Made by a program: the position numbers and the translations under genes. Below are positions 48,501 to 61,628 of a stretch of DNA of 64,000 nt, in pieces. Position 1 is the stretch's first letter. Each line of letters starts with the position of its first letter. Location: positions 114,810,480 through 114,874,479 of the forward strand of contig NC_083345.1 in the NCBI RefSeq assembly GCF_019175385.1. Direction: 5' to 3'. The DNA comes from Lycium barbarum (lineage: Eukaryota; Streptophyta; Magnoliopsida; Solanales; Solanaceae). The notes below the pieces were generated by a model that saw nothing but the letters and a program-made list of their open reading frames with translations, had not been told where the DNA came from and searched no databases.

Positions 48501-50088
48501 TTATGGTTCACCGAGCTACTCGCAAAAGAGGGTCGGGTTCCACCTATATTTGGTGTTATGCTGTGTATGGCGTTATGTTGTGATGTGATATGTGACAGGG
48601 ATACGGAGATTTGAAACTTTCTGGTGTTATGCTGTGTTATGGCGCCATCGACGGGTGGGCGACCATATTCTTCTGTACCCTATGCATTACTTACATATTT
48701 TTGAAAGTAAGCAAATTTTGATATGTTGGATTTGCACTTATGTTTGGTACTTCCATTTCGTTTATGTCTCAGATTTGCTTTCTGTATATTCTGCTTTGCA
48801 TACTCAGTACATATTTCGTACTGACCCCCTTTCTTCGGGGGCTGCGTTTTATGCCCGCAGGTACAGACGCACAGTTTGGTGATCTACCCATTCAGGACAC
48901 CCTCTTCTGTTGTTTGGAGTGCTCTTCTCATTTTAGAGCACACATTTTGGTATATATTCGTTCGCTATGTATATATGTATTTGTTCAGGGGCACGGCGGG
49001 GCCCTGTCCCGCCATATGATTCGGTTTGTCTGTTTAAAGGTCTGTAGACGTATTTGTGGGTGTGTGTGCCTACTTCTGTACGGATGTGTTTGCATGACTC
49101 TATTCGTTATGGCAGCCTCGTCGGCGTGCATTTTGTATATGTTTGTGGCAGCCTTGTCGGCGTGCATTTGTATATGCGTTTTGGGCCGTTGTGCCATTTG
49201 ATAGCCTTGTCGGCTTTTGACATATTTGATAGCCTTGCCGGCTTTTTGATATATGTGCATATGTTCGGCGATGTATATTCCGCTGCCTCTTCTGATTCTG
49301 ATATAATGTTTTGTACGCGCAATCGCGCAAGATAATATTCGTTCTCAACTCTGTTTAAAAATGATGATTTAGTTTGTATGTCCGTTTGGGTGCCCAAGTA
49401 GGGCACCAGTCGCGGCCCACGGGGCTGGGTCGTGACAGTAAAAACTTTGTGCGTGGCCTCTTCCACTCATCGTCATGCAAATGTTGTCAACAATTATCAT
49501 AGTGTTAATACTCATGAAAAACTAGGCTTAGATATAATGGAACAAAATCACGACAACTACTCTTTTCTAACACTACCCCATAATATATTAACAAGAGCAG
49601 TTATAATATATCCAATACAGGAAATGTAGCAAAGAAAGTCTTTAGGCCACATTGACACAAAAACCACTTGAATTTTAATAGAACATTTTGATGTCACTAA
49701 AAATCTGTAAAAAGTTGACATGAGATCTCAAAGTTATGCCGAACCCGGCATAAACTTATGTAGGAATTACCAAAGTTATGCCGGACCCGGCATACTTATG
49801 CCAAGTCTGCCCATAAGGCATGAGTATGCCGGGTCCGGCATACACGCGACCCAAACCTTGCCTTGCGGTTTTCTTTTTTAATTTATGCTTGAGTGGGGGT
49901 TCAAACTCAGAACTTCATAATTTCTGCGTGAACGCTCAGTGTTGCAATGCGAAGGGCAAAAATTAAAGACCAGCAATATGAGGGGCATAATTTAAAGACC
50001 ACACATATGAGGGGCAAAATTTAAAGACCACCCCAAAAGAAGGGCAATCCGCGCAAAAAAATGCACGAATTTCGTGCGTGAAACGTAT
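45565..50088. mobile_element. Fold-back element interrupted by a solo LTR
   Basis: Inverted ends: left ttcacgcacgaa, then gggcaattcgcagaattacc and cttttggggtggtctttaaa; right (reverse complement) TTCACGCACGAA, then GCGGATTGCCCTTCTTTTGG. Both sides also contain repeated palindromic blocks built on ggcataagtatgccgg and gtccggcataa (45,770-46,100 and 49,735-49,845). The solo LTR at 46,169-49,437 splits it; without that the element is about 1.25 kb. No protein is encoded. A related sequence lies at 62,285-62,720. Confidence 0.72.
46169..49437 (+). mobile_element. Solo LTR (3269 bp), Ty3-gypsy-like
   Basis: Begins TGTTACGTCCCGTA and ends GGGCTGGGTCGTGACA, with a perfect 5-bp target duplication GTAAA on each side (46,164-46,168; 49,438-49,442). 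No internal region or second LTR is present, so LTR-LTR recombination has removed the body. LTR size and termini resemble chromoviral (Tekay-like) elements of Solanaceae; that assignment and the orientation are inferred. Short ORFs inside are not counted as genes. Confidence 0.88.
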
Positions 50089-50708
50089 TAATGTTTTTTT
50101 TTTTTGGTACTAGTTTGATTTAACTTTTTTTTTTAGTACTACTTAAGTCGCGGATTCGGTGAAACAAGGAGAAAAAAGAACTTGTGTGAAGTATTAGCAG
50201 CATCCTTGTGCTTTTCATTATTATTTTTTTGGATTGTTTTAGGGTATGCATTAGATTCTTTTAATAAAATGCCATCAAATTGGACCGTCCAAACCAAAAC
50301 AAATTTGATTTGGTTCGGTTCAATTTTCTCTTTTTGATTCAATTTTTCCGATTTGATGTTTCAATTATTCAGTTGTGTCATGTAAGATAATATGGATCTA
50401 ATACATAATAACATATTTGAATGACAAAAACATTAACTACTATATAAAATGAGGGTTATAATGTCAAATCTCTTAAAAACCAACTATCCATATCCACCCA
50501 CACATGGAGCGGATACACCATAATCATCTCTATTTTCCAGTGTCATGATATTAAACCAAAAGGTGACTTATCTTGAGAGTTAGTAATGCTAACAGCATAC
50601 AAAAACAGGTTTGTCTTTTAAAGAACAAAATCTCAAAGTACATCTTCTTTTTTAATTTAGCCAACATCTAGTAAATCCAAAAAGCATCATATTCCTCAGT
50701 GCTCCTTG
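50089..50708. other. Intergenic region 3' of R1
   Basis: AT-rich. The last 120 bp resemble the 3' flank of R2 (aagtacatcttc...tagtaaatccaaa compared with 36,285-36,335), consistent with a shared REM 3' UTR. Nothing else is recognised. Confidence 0.55.
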
Positions 50709-53700
50709 TCAAGGGCTTCTCTCATGCTTGACATCCTTCCCAGAATATTTACCTGCAATTTTTTTTTAGCATAACATAGACTCTTCTTTGTTATGAATCT
50801 AAAATTTGCAGACTTGATTTCATTAAACTTACATACTAATTGAAGTCTAAGCTAGATATCAGATAAAACTTTTCGAGATTCGTTTAATATCATAAGTAAC
50901 AAATTTTCAAGAATCTCATAACTCTTTCGCAGTGTGGCATAATATTCTCATATCACCACCACAGATAATTTCCAGTCTCTCCAATATTTTTATAGTCGTA
51001 TGGACAAAGAACAAAAAACAAAAGCAAGTATAACGCGGAGGAAGATCATGAAAACAAAGGGAAGTAAAGAAATACTCACAATGGAAATTCGCTACAGGTA
51101 TTGTTCCGTTGTTGATGAGTTCAAACTTGTAAGTATCTCCTAATTGGACATCATTTGCTTTCCTGAATGCTGTCCATCCCCTGCTAATTATAAATTTAAG
51201 TCCCCTTGGTTGTAGCTGCACCGACCATGATCTCTGTTTCTCATCTTTGAGAATCATCTCACAACGTCGATTCAACAAGCCATTTGATTTTGCAAAAGCG
51301 ATTGGAAGATACTGCTCAAGTTTATCCCAATATGTAGATCAACATCGCGTTATCACAAAAAATGATAAACTCCCCTCTATTTCAATTTATGTGTCTTAAC
51401 TTTTTTAGCCTGTTTCACGAAGAATGTCACTCCACATGACATGTTTAAAACCACAAGATTCAAGGGCATTTTGATACATTATACACATCTTTAATTTAAG
51501 ACCATATGATTTAATAGTCATTCATTACTTTCTTAAACTACGTGTCACGTCAAACTAAGACACTTAAACTGAAACGGAGGGAGTAGTTAAGATCCTAACT
51601 ATTAAGGGCTTAACTAAAACAAGTTCAAATCACTCACCAAAAAGGGTCTGCGGATGGCGTAATGCTTAATAGTAGAAATAAAATGAGGGTTAGCATTAGC
51701 AGATGTTGAAGTAGACACTTGTGCTTTTGGAGCAGTCATATCTGAGGTCTCAATCCTGAGGCCTGTTCTTCATTCAAAAAAGATACATTAGAAAAAGAAA
51801 AAAAAATAGGACTTCTTTGTGGCGACTAAAGTCATCACAGAAACTACTAAAAGTCGTCAGGTTAATTAAGGGTATGTTCCTGCGATACAGACTTTGAGAG
51901 GAAACCCTTTTGGCATCCAAATTTGGCTCCTTTGCTTCCGGCTGAAGTGATGCATTTGCTCTCAAATCTAGTTTTCAAATTGAAAAACGTCATAACTCAA
52001 ACTGAAGATGAGTAATATTAAGTAAACTTAGAAACTATAAGGATGCAAAAGTTACAAAGAGAATCTTTAATAACTAGAGAGGATCCTTAAAAAGAAAAAA
52101 AGAAAAAAAATGTCATTTCACTATAATTATGATTTATAAGAAAGATAGATAAATAGCGGAAAAGGTGGATGAAATATAAGAGAAAAGGGCTAAGATGAGA
52201 AACTTGCCGTGAAATTTCAGTACAGGTTTCTCTCCCTTGGAAAACAACTCAAACATTATGGGATCTCCTTCCTTTACGAAATTAGCAGTGCAAAATTTAT
52301 TCCATCTACCTCCAATGAAAGTGCTGCCTGCACTGTCATACAGCTTAAACGCCCATGACCTTTGCTCATCTCTTATCGTTATCCTACATTTCCTGTCTCT
52401 GAGGCCATTTTCCAGTGCAAATAGTTTTGGAACATGCTGAAACAGTTCATAACCAGTTGCACATAAATAGCTCATACTTATGCTTCACAGTCTTGAATTA
52501 TTAAAGAAAAAATAGTTCTCACAACGGAATGAGTTCATCTTTGTTTTAGTAATAACAAGGAAAGTAGAATTTAGTTTTCAACTTACAAACAAATACTTTG
52601 AAAAGCAACTGGGCTTGATGGTAGAAATAAAATGAGGGCGACCCAGAGGCATGTCCTTAGCTGCTTCTACATCGGGGAAATCATTGTGTGATGACATGAC
52701 ATGAGGCTTTGGCTTTTCTGTAGCATTTGCTAATTACACAAAAAAGTCATGTCAAATATTTTTAAAATGTACTTCATGAACAAAAGAACATATCAACAGT
52801 TCCACAAGATAGAACCTGTCTAAAGGGATAACTTTCCACTATATGCACATTTTTTGCACAGTGAACTACTTTAAGTCTAAGAAGTTGAATAATCCACTAA
52901 TTTCAAATTCTCTTCTACTATCAGTTGGGTCTTACTATAACAAATGAAGGTAATGCAATTGCAGAGTTAATTCTCAGTCGCAAGTTATCATAGTATGAAG
53001 CTGTATATATAGATTTACAGTATATGCATGTGGATGTGTTAGAAACGATTGATCAAGTTAAAAGTGATAAAGCCAGAGCTAGCTAGAGATAAAATATTAT
53101 GTCAATATATAAATATCAATCTGGCCTAATAATCCCCTTGCAAAATGAAGCGCGGCTGCCACATTCAGTTTGTCGCGTAAAATTGGAAACGGAATGAAGC
53201 AAATGGCGTTGTTAGGATGTCTGCAATGATGCCTTCGGGCTACTTGTTGTATGTAAGTGTTTTTGGATAGTTGTGTTACAACTTACAATGTCCCTTAGTA
53301 TACTCTTTAAAACCAAGGGCACTCAGAAGAGCAATGAAAGGAAGGCATGGTAGCAGAAGGAAATGACAAGAAGCAGAACAGAGAAAGTAAAGATACAAAG
53401 CAAAATGCTATGCTAAATAAGCAGAGAAACCAGGGCAAAAAAATAGGAAAGTCCAACAGTAGCAGAATCCCAGACCTCAAAAAAGTCAAAAGCGGAACAT
53501 TTTGTGGCCCTGGTTCATTTAACAAAACATGCAGACTTAAAAAAATTTGGAGGAGCAGTGACAAAGGCCAAGTAAATGTAGATAAGCAAACCACACAAGA
53601 TAAGACTACTCAGGAAGAGGATGGAAGGTTGGAGGTCAATGATAATTATGAGTACCAAAGGATAAAATGACTAGTATGTCACTATGTTGATCAAAGAAAG

Positions 53701-56700
53701 TGATATGAAACACAAATAGAGATAGTGGTTTACGCCACAATTATGTATTACACACTTTGGACTACAAAGCAAAAAGAAAAAACATCCTATCCAATACAAA
53801 TATTCATAAAAACCACAGAAAAAAGTAGTGCATATGACAATAGAAAAGATCACCAAAGAAATAAGAGGCTGGTTAGATGAGAAACTGTACCCTGAAATTT
53901 CCTTATTGGAGTTTCTGCATCAGTGACTATATGAAATTTCCATACAGGCGCCTCTCCATCAGTAACAACCTTAAACATAACACGATCACCCTCCTTTAAG
54001 CAATTGTCAGCAATGAAGTTATGCCATCCATCCCCAATAAAGACTTGAGCTCTACAAGAACTTAACTTTAAATTCCACGACCTTTGCCTTTCATCTCTTA
54101 TACACAAATCATACTTCTTGTTGATGAGACAGTTTGCACTTGCAAAATGTTGAGGAACACACTGACATGGTCCATAACCATTTACACACATCATTAAACA
54201 GTTCATATCCTTCATAGTTTCACTTAACAAAAATAGAAATAAGAAAAATGGTGAAATTAATGAGCTTTGAGACTTACCAAATAGCCATATTTAAGGCAAT
54301 ATGGTCTAATAGTGCATACAAAACGAGAAAGACCAAAAGGCTTGTGAATGGTAGCTTCTGAATAGGAAGAAGACGTGTCTGATGACTCGGTGCTGGGGCT
54401 CGTTTTTTCTGTTACATCGTCAATAAATAAAAATTTCTTAAAGGGCTTAAATGGCACAATATGGATTCATATAGCCAATTCTAACTTACTCGCGATTGAG
54501 GCGTAGTTGTTTGCATCTTCAAGAAATTAAATATGACAAACTATAATTAGAAAACGTGTCAGCATTTAAATATCCAACACCCCTTTTGGATAATTACTGA
54601 AGTACTATCAATTATTGCGTACACTCTACCCTCCCCAGACCCCAGGGTATGTTGTCGTTGTTGTAATTTCCAGATTAACAACTTTTTGCCCAACTTCATT
54701 ACTTTTATTCGATACTGTATTCAGTATTTTTCAACTTTCTTTCTTTCATATTAATTTACTTTATAGTAACTGTACATAACATGATAGTCGAATTATCTCT
54801 GATATGATGAAACTATCAAAGGGTACGTGCTCTTGTAATTCAGACCTTGAGTGGAAGCTCTTTTAGCATCCAAATTAGGCTTCTTTTCTTCAGGCTGAAG
54901 TGATGTATTTGCTCTCAAATCTGGTTTTCAAATTGAAAAATGTAATTAATTGAAACTGAAGATGAATTTAAATCCAAAAATAGAACATCAAGTTGAAGTA
55001 GAAACTATAAGGATGCTAGAGTTATAAAGAGAAGCTTTAGTGACTAGAGAGGATCCTTTTAAAGAAAAAATAATGATGCCTTCGGGCTAACTGTTGATTA
55101 GATGCTTATATTTTTGAATTATAAATTGCTACATGATAGTATTGCGACGTCTTAATTTCCATTGTGTTTTCTTACTTTTATTATATCGGTCAGGGTTTAC
55201 TGGTTTGCTCGGCCGGGTTAGGTCATCAGATGCCAGTCCCACGATATCCGGAAAGAAGATTAGAGGACAAAGAAATCGAGAAAAGATGTCCAAGTAAGAT
55301 GGTCGAAATTGTTACTAACCGCCTTCGCTAGCAAAGTTGCCCATAAACCGAACAAACCCAAGGTCCGCTGGGCGAATTTACGGGACTTGAGGGTTTGGTT
55401 AATACAAGCATAACAATCGGCAGAGCAGTGTACTTGGATTTGAATTTGGATTCATCAATGCATGGACAAGAAAACGGGAATCCAACTTGGATCTGGAAGA
55501 AATATGAAGACAAGGAATGCCCTTTTTTTCTAGATATGAAAAAAAACATATGATATGAAAGCCAAAAAATGAATCATTTCATCCAAAATGTAGTATTTGT
55601 TTTTAAAGTTCAAAAGAGAAGTGGTGAAGATGAAGCTCTCTTCTTAAAACAAGGAGAAGTCGCTAATCAGTACCTGAAGATTTTTGAAGAGCTCGCGCGA
55701 AATTAATTAGTTTTGCAACTCAAGGCAATATGGTCTAATGGTGCATAGAAAATAAGAATGACCAAAAAGGTTTGCGAGTAGCAGCTTCTGCATGGGAAGA
55801 AGCCTTGTGTGACGACTCAATACTGGATCTAAGTTTTCCTATTCCATCGTCAATAAATTAAATTTCTGATACTATTCATTGAAGTGATTAAGAACAGCCT
55901 TCTAAAAGTTTAGCAAGATACTTTCTCAGAAGCTACCTAAAGCAGCTCAAAAGGCTTCTACCACACTCAAAAGTTTTTCACAGCAACTGTAATTGCAACA
56001 TTGTTTTTTAGCAGAAGTCTTCCTTCATAGACTCTTTAAAACCAAGGGCACTCAGAAGAACAATGAAAGGAAGGCATGGTAGCAGAAGGAAATGAACAGA
56101 AGCAAAACAGAGAAAGTAAAGATACAAAGCAAAAAATGTTATGCCAAATAAGCAGAGGAACCAGGGCAAAAAAGTCGAGAAGTCCAGCAGTAGAAGAATC
56201 CCAGACCTAAAAAAAAAAAGAAGTTAAAAGCGGAACATTTTGTGGCCCTGGTTCTGTTAACAAAACATGCATAGACTTAAAACAATCGGAGGAGCAGCCA
56301 CAAAGGTCAAGTAAATGTAGATGAAGCACATCGCACAAGATAAGACTACAAAATAAAATGACTAGTATGTTGATCGAAGAAAGTGATATGAAATACAAAT
56401 AGAGATAGTTGTTTACGCCACATTAATGTATTACACACTTTGGACAACAAAGCAAAAAGAAAAAAGATCCTATCCAATACAAATATTCATAAATACCACA
56501 CAGAGTGGTAGTGCATATGACAATAGAAAAGATCATCAAAGAAATAAGAAGCTGGTTAGATGAGAAATCGTACCCTGAAATTTCCTTATTGGAGTTTCTG
56601 CATCAGTAACTACATGAAATTTCCATACAAGCACCTCTCCATCAGCAACAACCTCAAACATAATACGATCTCCCTCCTTTAAGCAATTGTCAGCAATGAA

Positions 56701-59700
56701 GTTACGCCATCCATCTCCAATAAAGACTTGAGCGCTACATGAATTTAGCTTTAATTTCCACGACCTTTGCCTTTCATCTCTTATAGACAAATACTTCTTG
56801 TTGACGAGACAATTTGCTAGTGCAAAATGTTTAGGAACATGCTGACATGGTGCATAACCATTTACACACATCATTAAACAGTTCATAACCTTCATAATTT
56901 CACTTAACAAAAAATAGAAATAAGAAAAATGGTGAAATTAATGAGTTTTGAGACTTACCAAGTAGCCATATTTAAGGCAATATGGTCTAATAGTGCATAC
57001 AAAATGAGAATGACCAAAAGGCTTGTGAATGGTAGCTTCCGAGTAGGAAGAAGACGTGTCTGACGACTCGGCGCTGGGGCTCGGTTTTTCTGTTACATCA
57101 TCAATAAATTAAAATTTCTTAAAGGGCTTAAATGGCACAACATGGATTCATATCGGCAATCCCAACTTACTTGGGATTGAGGTGTAGTTATTTTGTATCT
57201 TCAAGAAATTAAATATGAAAAACTGCACTTAGAAAACGTATCAGCATTTAATTATCCAACACACCTTTTGGCTATTTACTGAAGTATTATAAATTGTTTA
57301 TTTATGATAATTTCCATATTGATAACTTTTTGTACAACTTCATTACTTCTATTCAATACTGTAGTCAGGATTTTTAACTTTCTATCCTTCATATTAATCT
57401 ACTTTATAGTAACTGAATATATCATGATATTCAAATTATCTATGTTATATGTAAGCCTTTCGATATCAAATTATGTTATTGTAGTCACTATTTTTTATTA
57501 AGAAACTAATTAGACCAATTAAATTATGTTTTCAAGATTTAATTTGGTATTTAATCTTATTTTCTCTTTATGTTCTAGTTTTTTCTTATTAAAAAGAAGT
57601 TCACCTTTGAATTCAAAATTCTTGGAAGTCATTTCAACAGTATGGGCTGCCTAAAGCAGCTCAAAAGTTTTCTACCACATTCAAAAGCTTTTCACAGTAA
57701 CTGTAATTGCAACATTGTTTTTTAGCAAAAGTCTTCCTTCATAGACTCTTTGAAACCCAGGGCACTCAGAAGAACAATGAACTTATGAAAGGAAGCATGG
57801 TAGCAGAAGGAAATGAACAGAAGAAAAACAGAGAAAGTAAAGATACAAAGCAAAAATGCTATGCCAAATAAGCAGAGGAACCAGGGAAAAAAATTCGAGA
57901 AGTCCAGCAGTAGCAGAATCCCAGACCTAAAAAAAGTCAAAAGCGGAACATTTTGTGGCCCTGGTTCTGTTAACAAAACATGCATAGATTTAAAAATATT
58001 CAGTGACAAAGGCCTAGTAAATGTAGATGAAACACCACACAAGATAACACTACTCAGGGAGAGGATGGAAGGTTGGAATTCAATGATAGTTATGAGCAGC
58101 AAAGGATAAAATGACTAATATGTTGATCGAAGAAAGTGATATGAAATACAAACAGAGATAGTGGTTTACGCCACAATTATGTATTACACACTTTGGACAA
58201 CAAAGGAAAAAAAGAATAGATCCTATCAAGTACAGATATTCATAAATACCACACAGAATAGTAGTACATATGACAATAGAAAAGATCATCAAAAAGAAAT
58301 AAGAGGCTGGTTAGATGAGAAACTTTACCCTGAAATTTCGTTACAGGATTTTCTGCATCAGTAACTACATGAAATTTCCATACAGGAGCCGCTCCATCAG
58401 TAACAACCTCAAACCTAATACTGTCTCCCTTCTTTAAGCAATTGTCAGCAATGAAGTTACACCATCCATCTCCAATAAAGACTTGAGCGCTAGAAGAAGT
58501 TAGCTTTAAATTCCACGACTTTTGCCTTTCATCTCTTATAGACAAATCATACTTCTTGTTGATAAGACAATTTGCAAGTGCAAAAAGTTTAGGAACGCGC
58601 TGGCATGGTGCATAACCATTTACACACATCATTAAACGCTTCATATCCTTCATAGTTTCACTTAACAAAGATAAAAATAAGAAAAATGGTGAAATTAATG
58701 AGTTTTGAGACTTACCAAGTAACCATATGTAAAGCAATATGGTCTAAGTGTGCACACAAAATGAGAATGACCTATATGCTTGTGGGCAGCAGCTTCTGAA
58801 TCAGAAGAAGATGTATCTGATGACTCGATGCTGGAGCTCGATTTTTCTGTTACATCATCAGTATATTAAATTTCTTGAAGGACTTAAATGGCACGACATG
58901 GATTATGAAGATTCATATAGTCAATCCCAATTTACTTGAGATTGAGGCGTAGTTGTTTGTCTCTTCAAGAAATTAAATATGACAAATTACACTCAAAACA
59001 AGGAAGTAAAAAAATTCGGAGGAGCAGCCACAAAGGCCAAGTAAATGTAGATGAAGCACACCACACAAGATAAGACTACTCAGGAAGAGGATGGAAGATT
59101 GGAGTTCAATGATAATTATGAGTAGCAAAGGATAAAATGACTAGTGTGTTGATCGGAAGAAAGTGATATGAAATACAAATAGAGATAGTTGTTTACGCCA
59201 CAGTTGTCTATTACACACTTTGGACAAGAAAAGCAAAAAGAAAAAATATCCTATCCAATACAAATATTCATAAATACCACACAGAAAAGTAGTGCATATG
59301 ACAATAGGAAAGATCATCAAAGAAATAAGAAGCTGGTTAGATGAGAAAACTTACCCTGAAACTTCCTCATTGGAGTTTCTGCATCAGTAAGAACATGAAA
59401 TTCCCATATAGGTGTCTCTCCATTAGTAACAACCTCAAACATAATACGATCTCCCTCCTTCAAGCAATTATCAGCACTGAATTTACGCCATCCCTCTCCA
59501 ATATAGAATCGGTTTTTGCAAGAATTTAACCTTAGATTCCACGACTTAATTTTCATTTGATCTCTTATAATCAAACCGCACTTTTTGTTGGTGATGAGAC
59601 CGTTTGCAAATGCAAAACGTCTAGGGACACACTGTATACACATCATTAAACAGTTCATATGCTTCATAGTTTCACTTAACAAAGATAAAAATAAGAACGA

Positions 59701-61628
59701 TGGTGCACATGCTTCATTTAGCCTAAAGATTCTTCAAGAGTTTACGTGAAATTAATGAGTTCTGAGACTTACCAAGTAACCATATGCAAAGCAATATGGT
59801 CTAATAGTATATACAAAATGAGAATGACCAAAAGGCTTGTGGGCAGCAGCTTCCGCATCGGAGGAAGTCGTGTCTGATGACTCGATGCTGGGGCTCGATT
59901 TTTCTGTTACATCGTGAGTATATTAAATTTTTGAAGGGCTTAAATGGCACGATATGGATTATGAAGATTCATATAGTCAATCCCAATTTACTTGAGATTG
60001 AGACGTAGTTGTTTGTTTATTCAAGAAATTAAATATGACAAATTACACTCAAAACAAGCAGCAGCATTTAAATATCCGTCACACAACAACATAACCAATG
60101 TGATCCCACAAATGGGGTCTAGGGAAGGTAGGATGCACGCAAACTTTACCCATGCCACACCTTTTGGCTAACTTCTAAAGTATTATAAATTGTTTATTTA
60201 TGATAATTTCCATATTAATAACTTTTTGCACAAATCGTTACTTCTAGTCAATACCATATTCAGCATTATAGTAGTTACTCTTCTTTTCTCTTTCTATTCT
60301 AGTTTGTCTTATTAAAAAGAACTTCACCTTTGAATTCAAAATTCTTGGAAGTCTCTTCGAGAATATGGGCTGCTGCAGCTGCTGCTTCTTCTTCCTTCTC
60401 CTCCTCTTTTTCCTCTTCCTTCTCGTCCTCGTTCTCTTCTTCTTCTTCCTCCACCTCATTTTCTTCCTCTTCTTGTATTTGTATATACTCTGCATATTCT
60501 CTGTCAGAGTGACTTGAATCAAATATTGTAACCTCAAACTCCATGTTTCCTTCATGTCTGAAAATCAACAAATATCCTAACTGCAACTCCTGCTCCTTTG
60601 CAAACTTTTTCCAGCCCTCTTCCAGTCGTCGGCCGTTCACTTTCACCAGCCATTTCTTGCCCTCTATTTTTAGTATTGCGTGTTCAATATGCTCGTATCC
60701 CTTGAGATACTTCAAGAAACCTTTAGGAATATTCTGCAGAACAACAATATGTATAACCAGAATAACCTTGTCCAATGATATCTTCATTTTTAATTAGCCA
60801 GAAATTCTAAAAGGAATGCAGAAAACACTACAATAGGGACTTTCGAGGGGATTCAACAAGTGTTATATATATATATATATACACACACACATAAAACAAT
60901 AATAACGAGTCTCAGTCCCAAACAAGTTGAGATCAGCTATATCATCATCATCATCGTACAAAATAATATAAAAGTGAAAAATAAGTTTAATACATATACA
61001 TTTAAAAAAAAATGCTTTACCTATATACACAATATAATTTTCATGGCATACATAGATTCTGTCATTAAGAACACTAAAAAATTACTCCTGTCCCAATTTA
61101 TGTGATACACTTTCTTTTTTAGTCTGTCCCAAAAAAAATGATACATTTCCTTATTTGACAACAATTTAACTTTAAACTTTATATTTTACGCTTTACGACA
61201 TATTCTATAACCACACAAATATCTTTGGTTTATTTTAGACCACAAAATTCAAAAGTCTTCCTTTATTTCTTAAACTCTATACTCAGTCAAACTATATCAC
61301 ATAAATTGCGACGGTGGGAGTAACTATTTTGTACCCAATAAAACAATATTCATTTAGATTATGCTTTTGATCTTTAGGAGTACTATGTTTTTGTTCCAAG
61401 ATTCAGCTGAAACCTGGAACAAATTACAACAAAGATTACATTATAAACTCATAATATTAAACTGCAACGAGTAAGAACTTGAAGATCGAAGCCATTGAAA
61501 TTTATACATAATAAAGGAGACATTTATAAAAGTGAAAAAAAAATGAAAGTATTACTACTTACAATTCCATTCTTGAAACCAGGCATAATAGGTTTGAAAA
61601 AATGAGGTTTCTTTGGAGGAATTTTCAT
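50709..61628 (-). CDS. REM-type B3-domain gene R1 (7 B3 domains)
   Basis: Exons: 61,628-61,563; 60,733-60,328; 59,903-59,773; 59,631-59,355; 58,846-58,716; 58,599-58,329; 57,089-56,959; 56,841-56,574; 54,408-54,278; 54,161-53,891; 52,717-52,587; 52,436-52,208; 51,762-51,638; 51,311-51,080; 50,752-50,709. They sum to 2844 bp (947 residues) with consistent phases. Exon 1 encodes [19 protein letters not shown]. Exon 2 holds B3 number 1, followed by an acidic Glu/Lys/Asn stretch and six Ala. Four exon pairs encode closely related B3 domains ([32 protein letters not shown]), each ending in a second FH(V)VTDAE.P..KFQG segment. Two more pairs match B3 numbers 3 and 4 of R2. The tail is KYSGKDVKHERSP. 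A 120-residue B3 repeated seven times is unusually long for this family; two adjacent genes remain possible but no internal start or stop supports this. Confidence 0.78.
51370..51583. mobile_element. Stowaway-like MITE in R1 intron
   Basis: Ends ctcccctctatttcaattta and actgaaacggagggag, followed by TA. Size about 214 bp. Lies between exons of the last B3 pair. Confidence 0.65.
53307..53690. repeat. Intronic block repeated between R1 B3 modules
   Basis: Related copies lie at about 56,030-56,390, 57,735-58,130, 58,995-59,160 (partial) and 29,600-29,700 in R3 (partial). Shared parts include aaccaagggcactcagaaga, aagcggaacattttgtggcc and gatggaaggttgga. The + strand can be read as 107 codons here, but the frame is interrupted in other copies, so it is treated as intron sequence copied along with the B3 modules. 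Confidence 0.75.
54840..54930 (-). pseudogene. Linker exon copy without a usable donor
   Basis: Encodes DLRANTSLQPEEKKPNLDAK, like the R2 linker exon at 37,650-37,739, and has a good acceptor (aaaaccag). The GTAAAC donor is replaced by GCACGT. A similar copy at 51,880-51,967 (DLRANASLQPEAKEPNLDAK) has also lost its donor. Because the exon is phase 1 at both ends, skipping it keeps the frame. Confidence 0.6.
55724..55856 (-). pseudogene. Relic of a fifth B3 module (first-half exon only)
   Basis: Matches the four intact first-half exons of R1 (RSSIESSHK..., GHSYFLCTIRPYCLE) but has an extra T near AAACCTTTTTGG that shifts the frame. The matching second-half exon is absent; unrelated sequence follows on the left. 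Confidence 0.75.
61085..61320. mobile_element. Stowaway-like MITE
   Basis: Ends ctcctgtcccaatttatgtg and acataaattgcgacggtggg(ag) with TA on both sides. Size 236 bp, within intron 1 of R1. Confidence 0.75.

Noticed and set aside
48592..49466. ORFs of 90-150 codons in the 48.6-49.5 kb region
   Set aside because: They lie inside the solo LTR on both strands with no known domain.
53347..53670. 107-codon + strand ORF (also 57,813-58,109)
   Set aside because: Copies in other R1 introns are interrupted and the block runs antisense to the REM gene; it is best explained as duplicated intron sequence.
54278..57089. Treating R1 as two or more separate genes split near 55-56 kb
   Set aside because: No MKxPPKKP-type first exon or KYSGKD-type last exon was found inside R1, and exon phases run through consistently. 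Transcript data could still change this.
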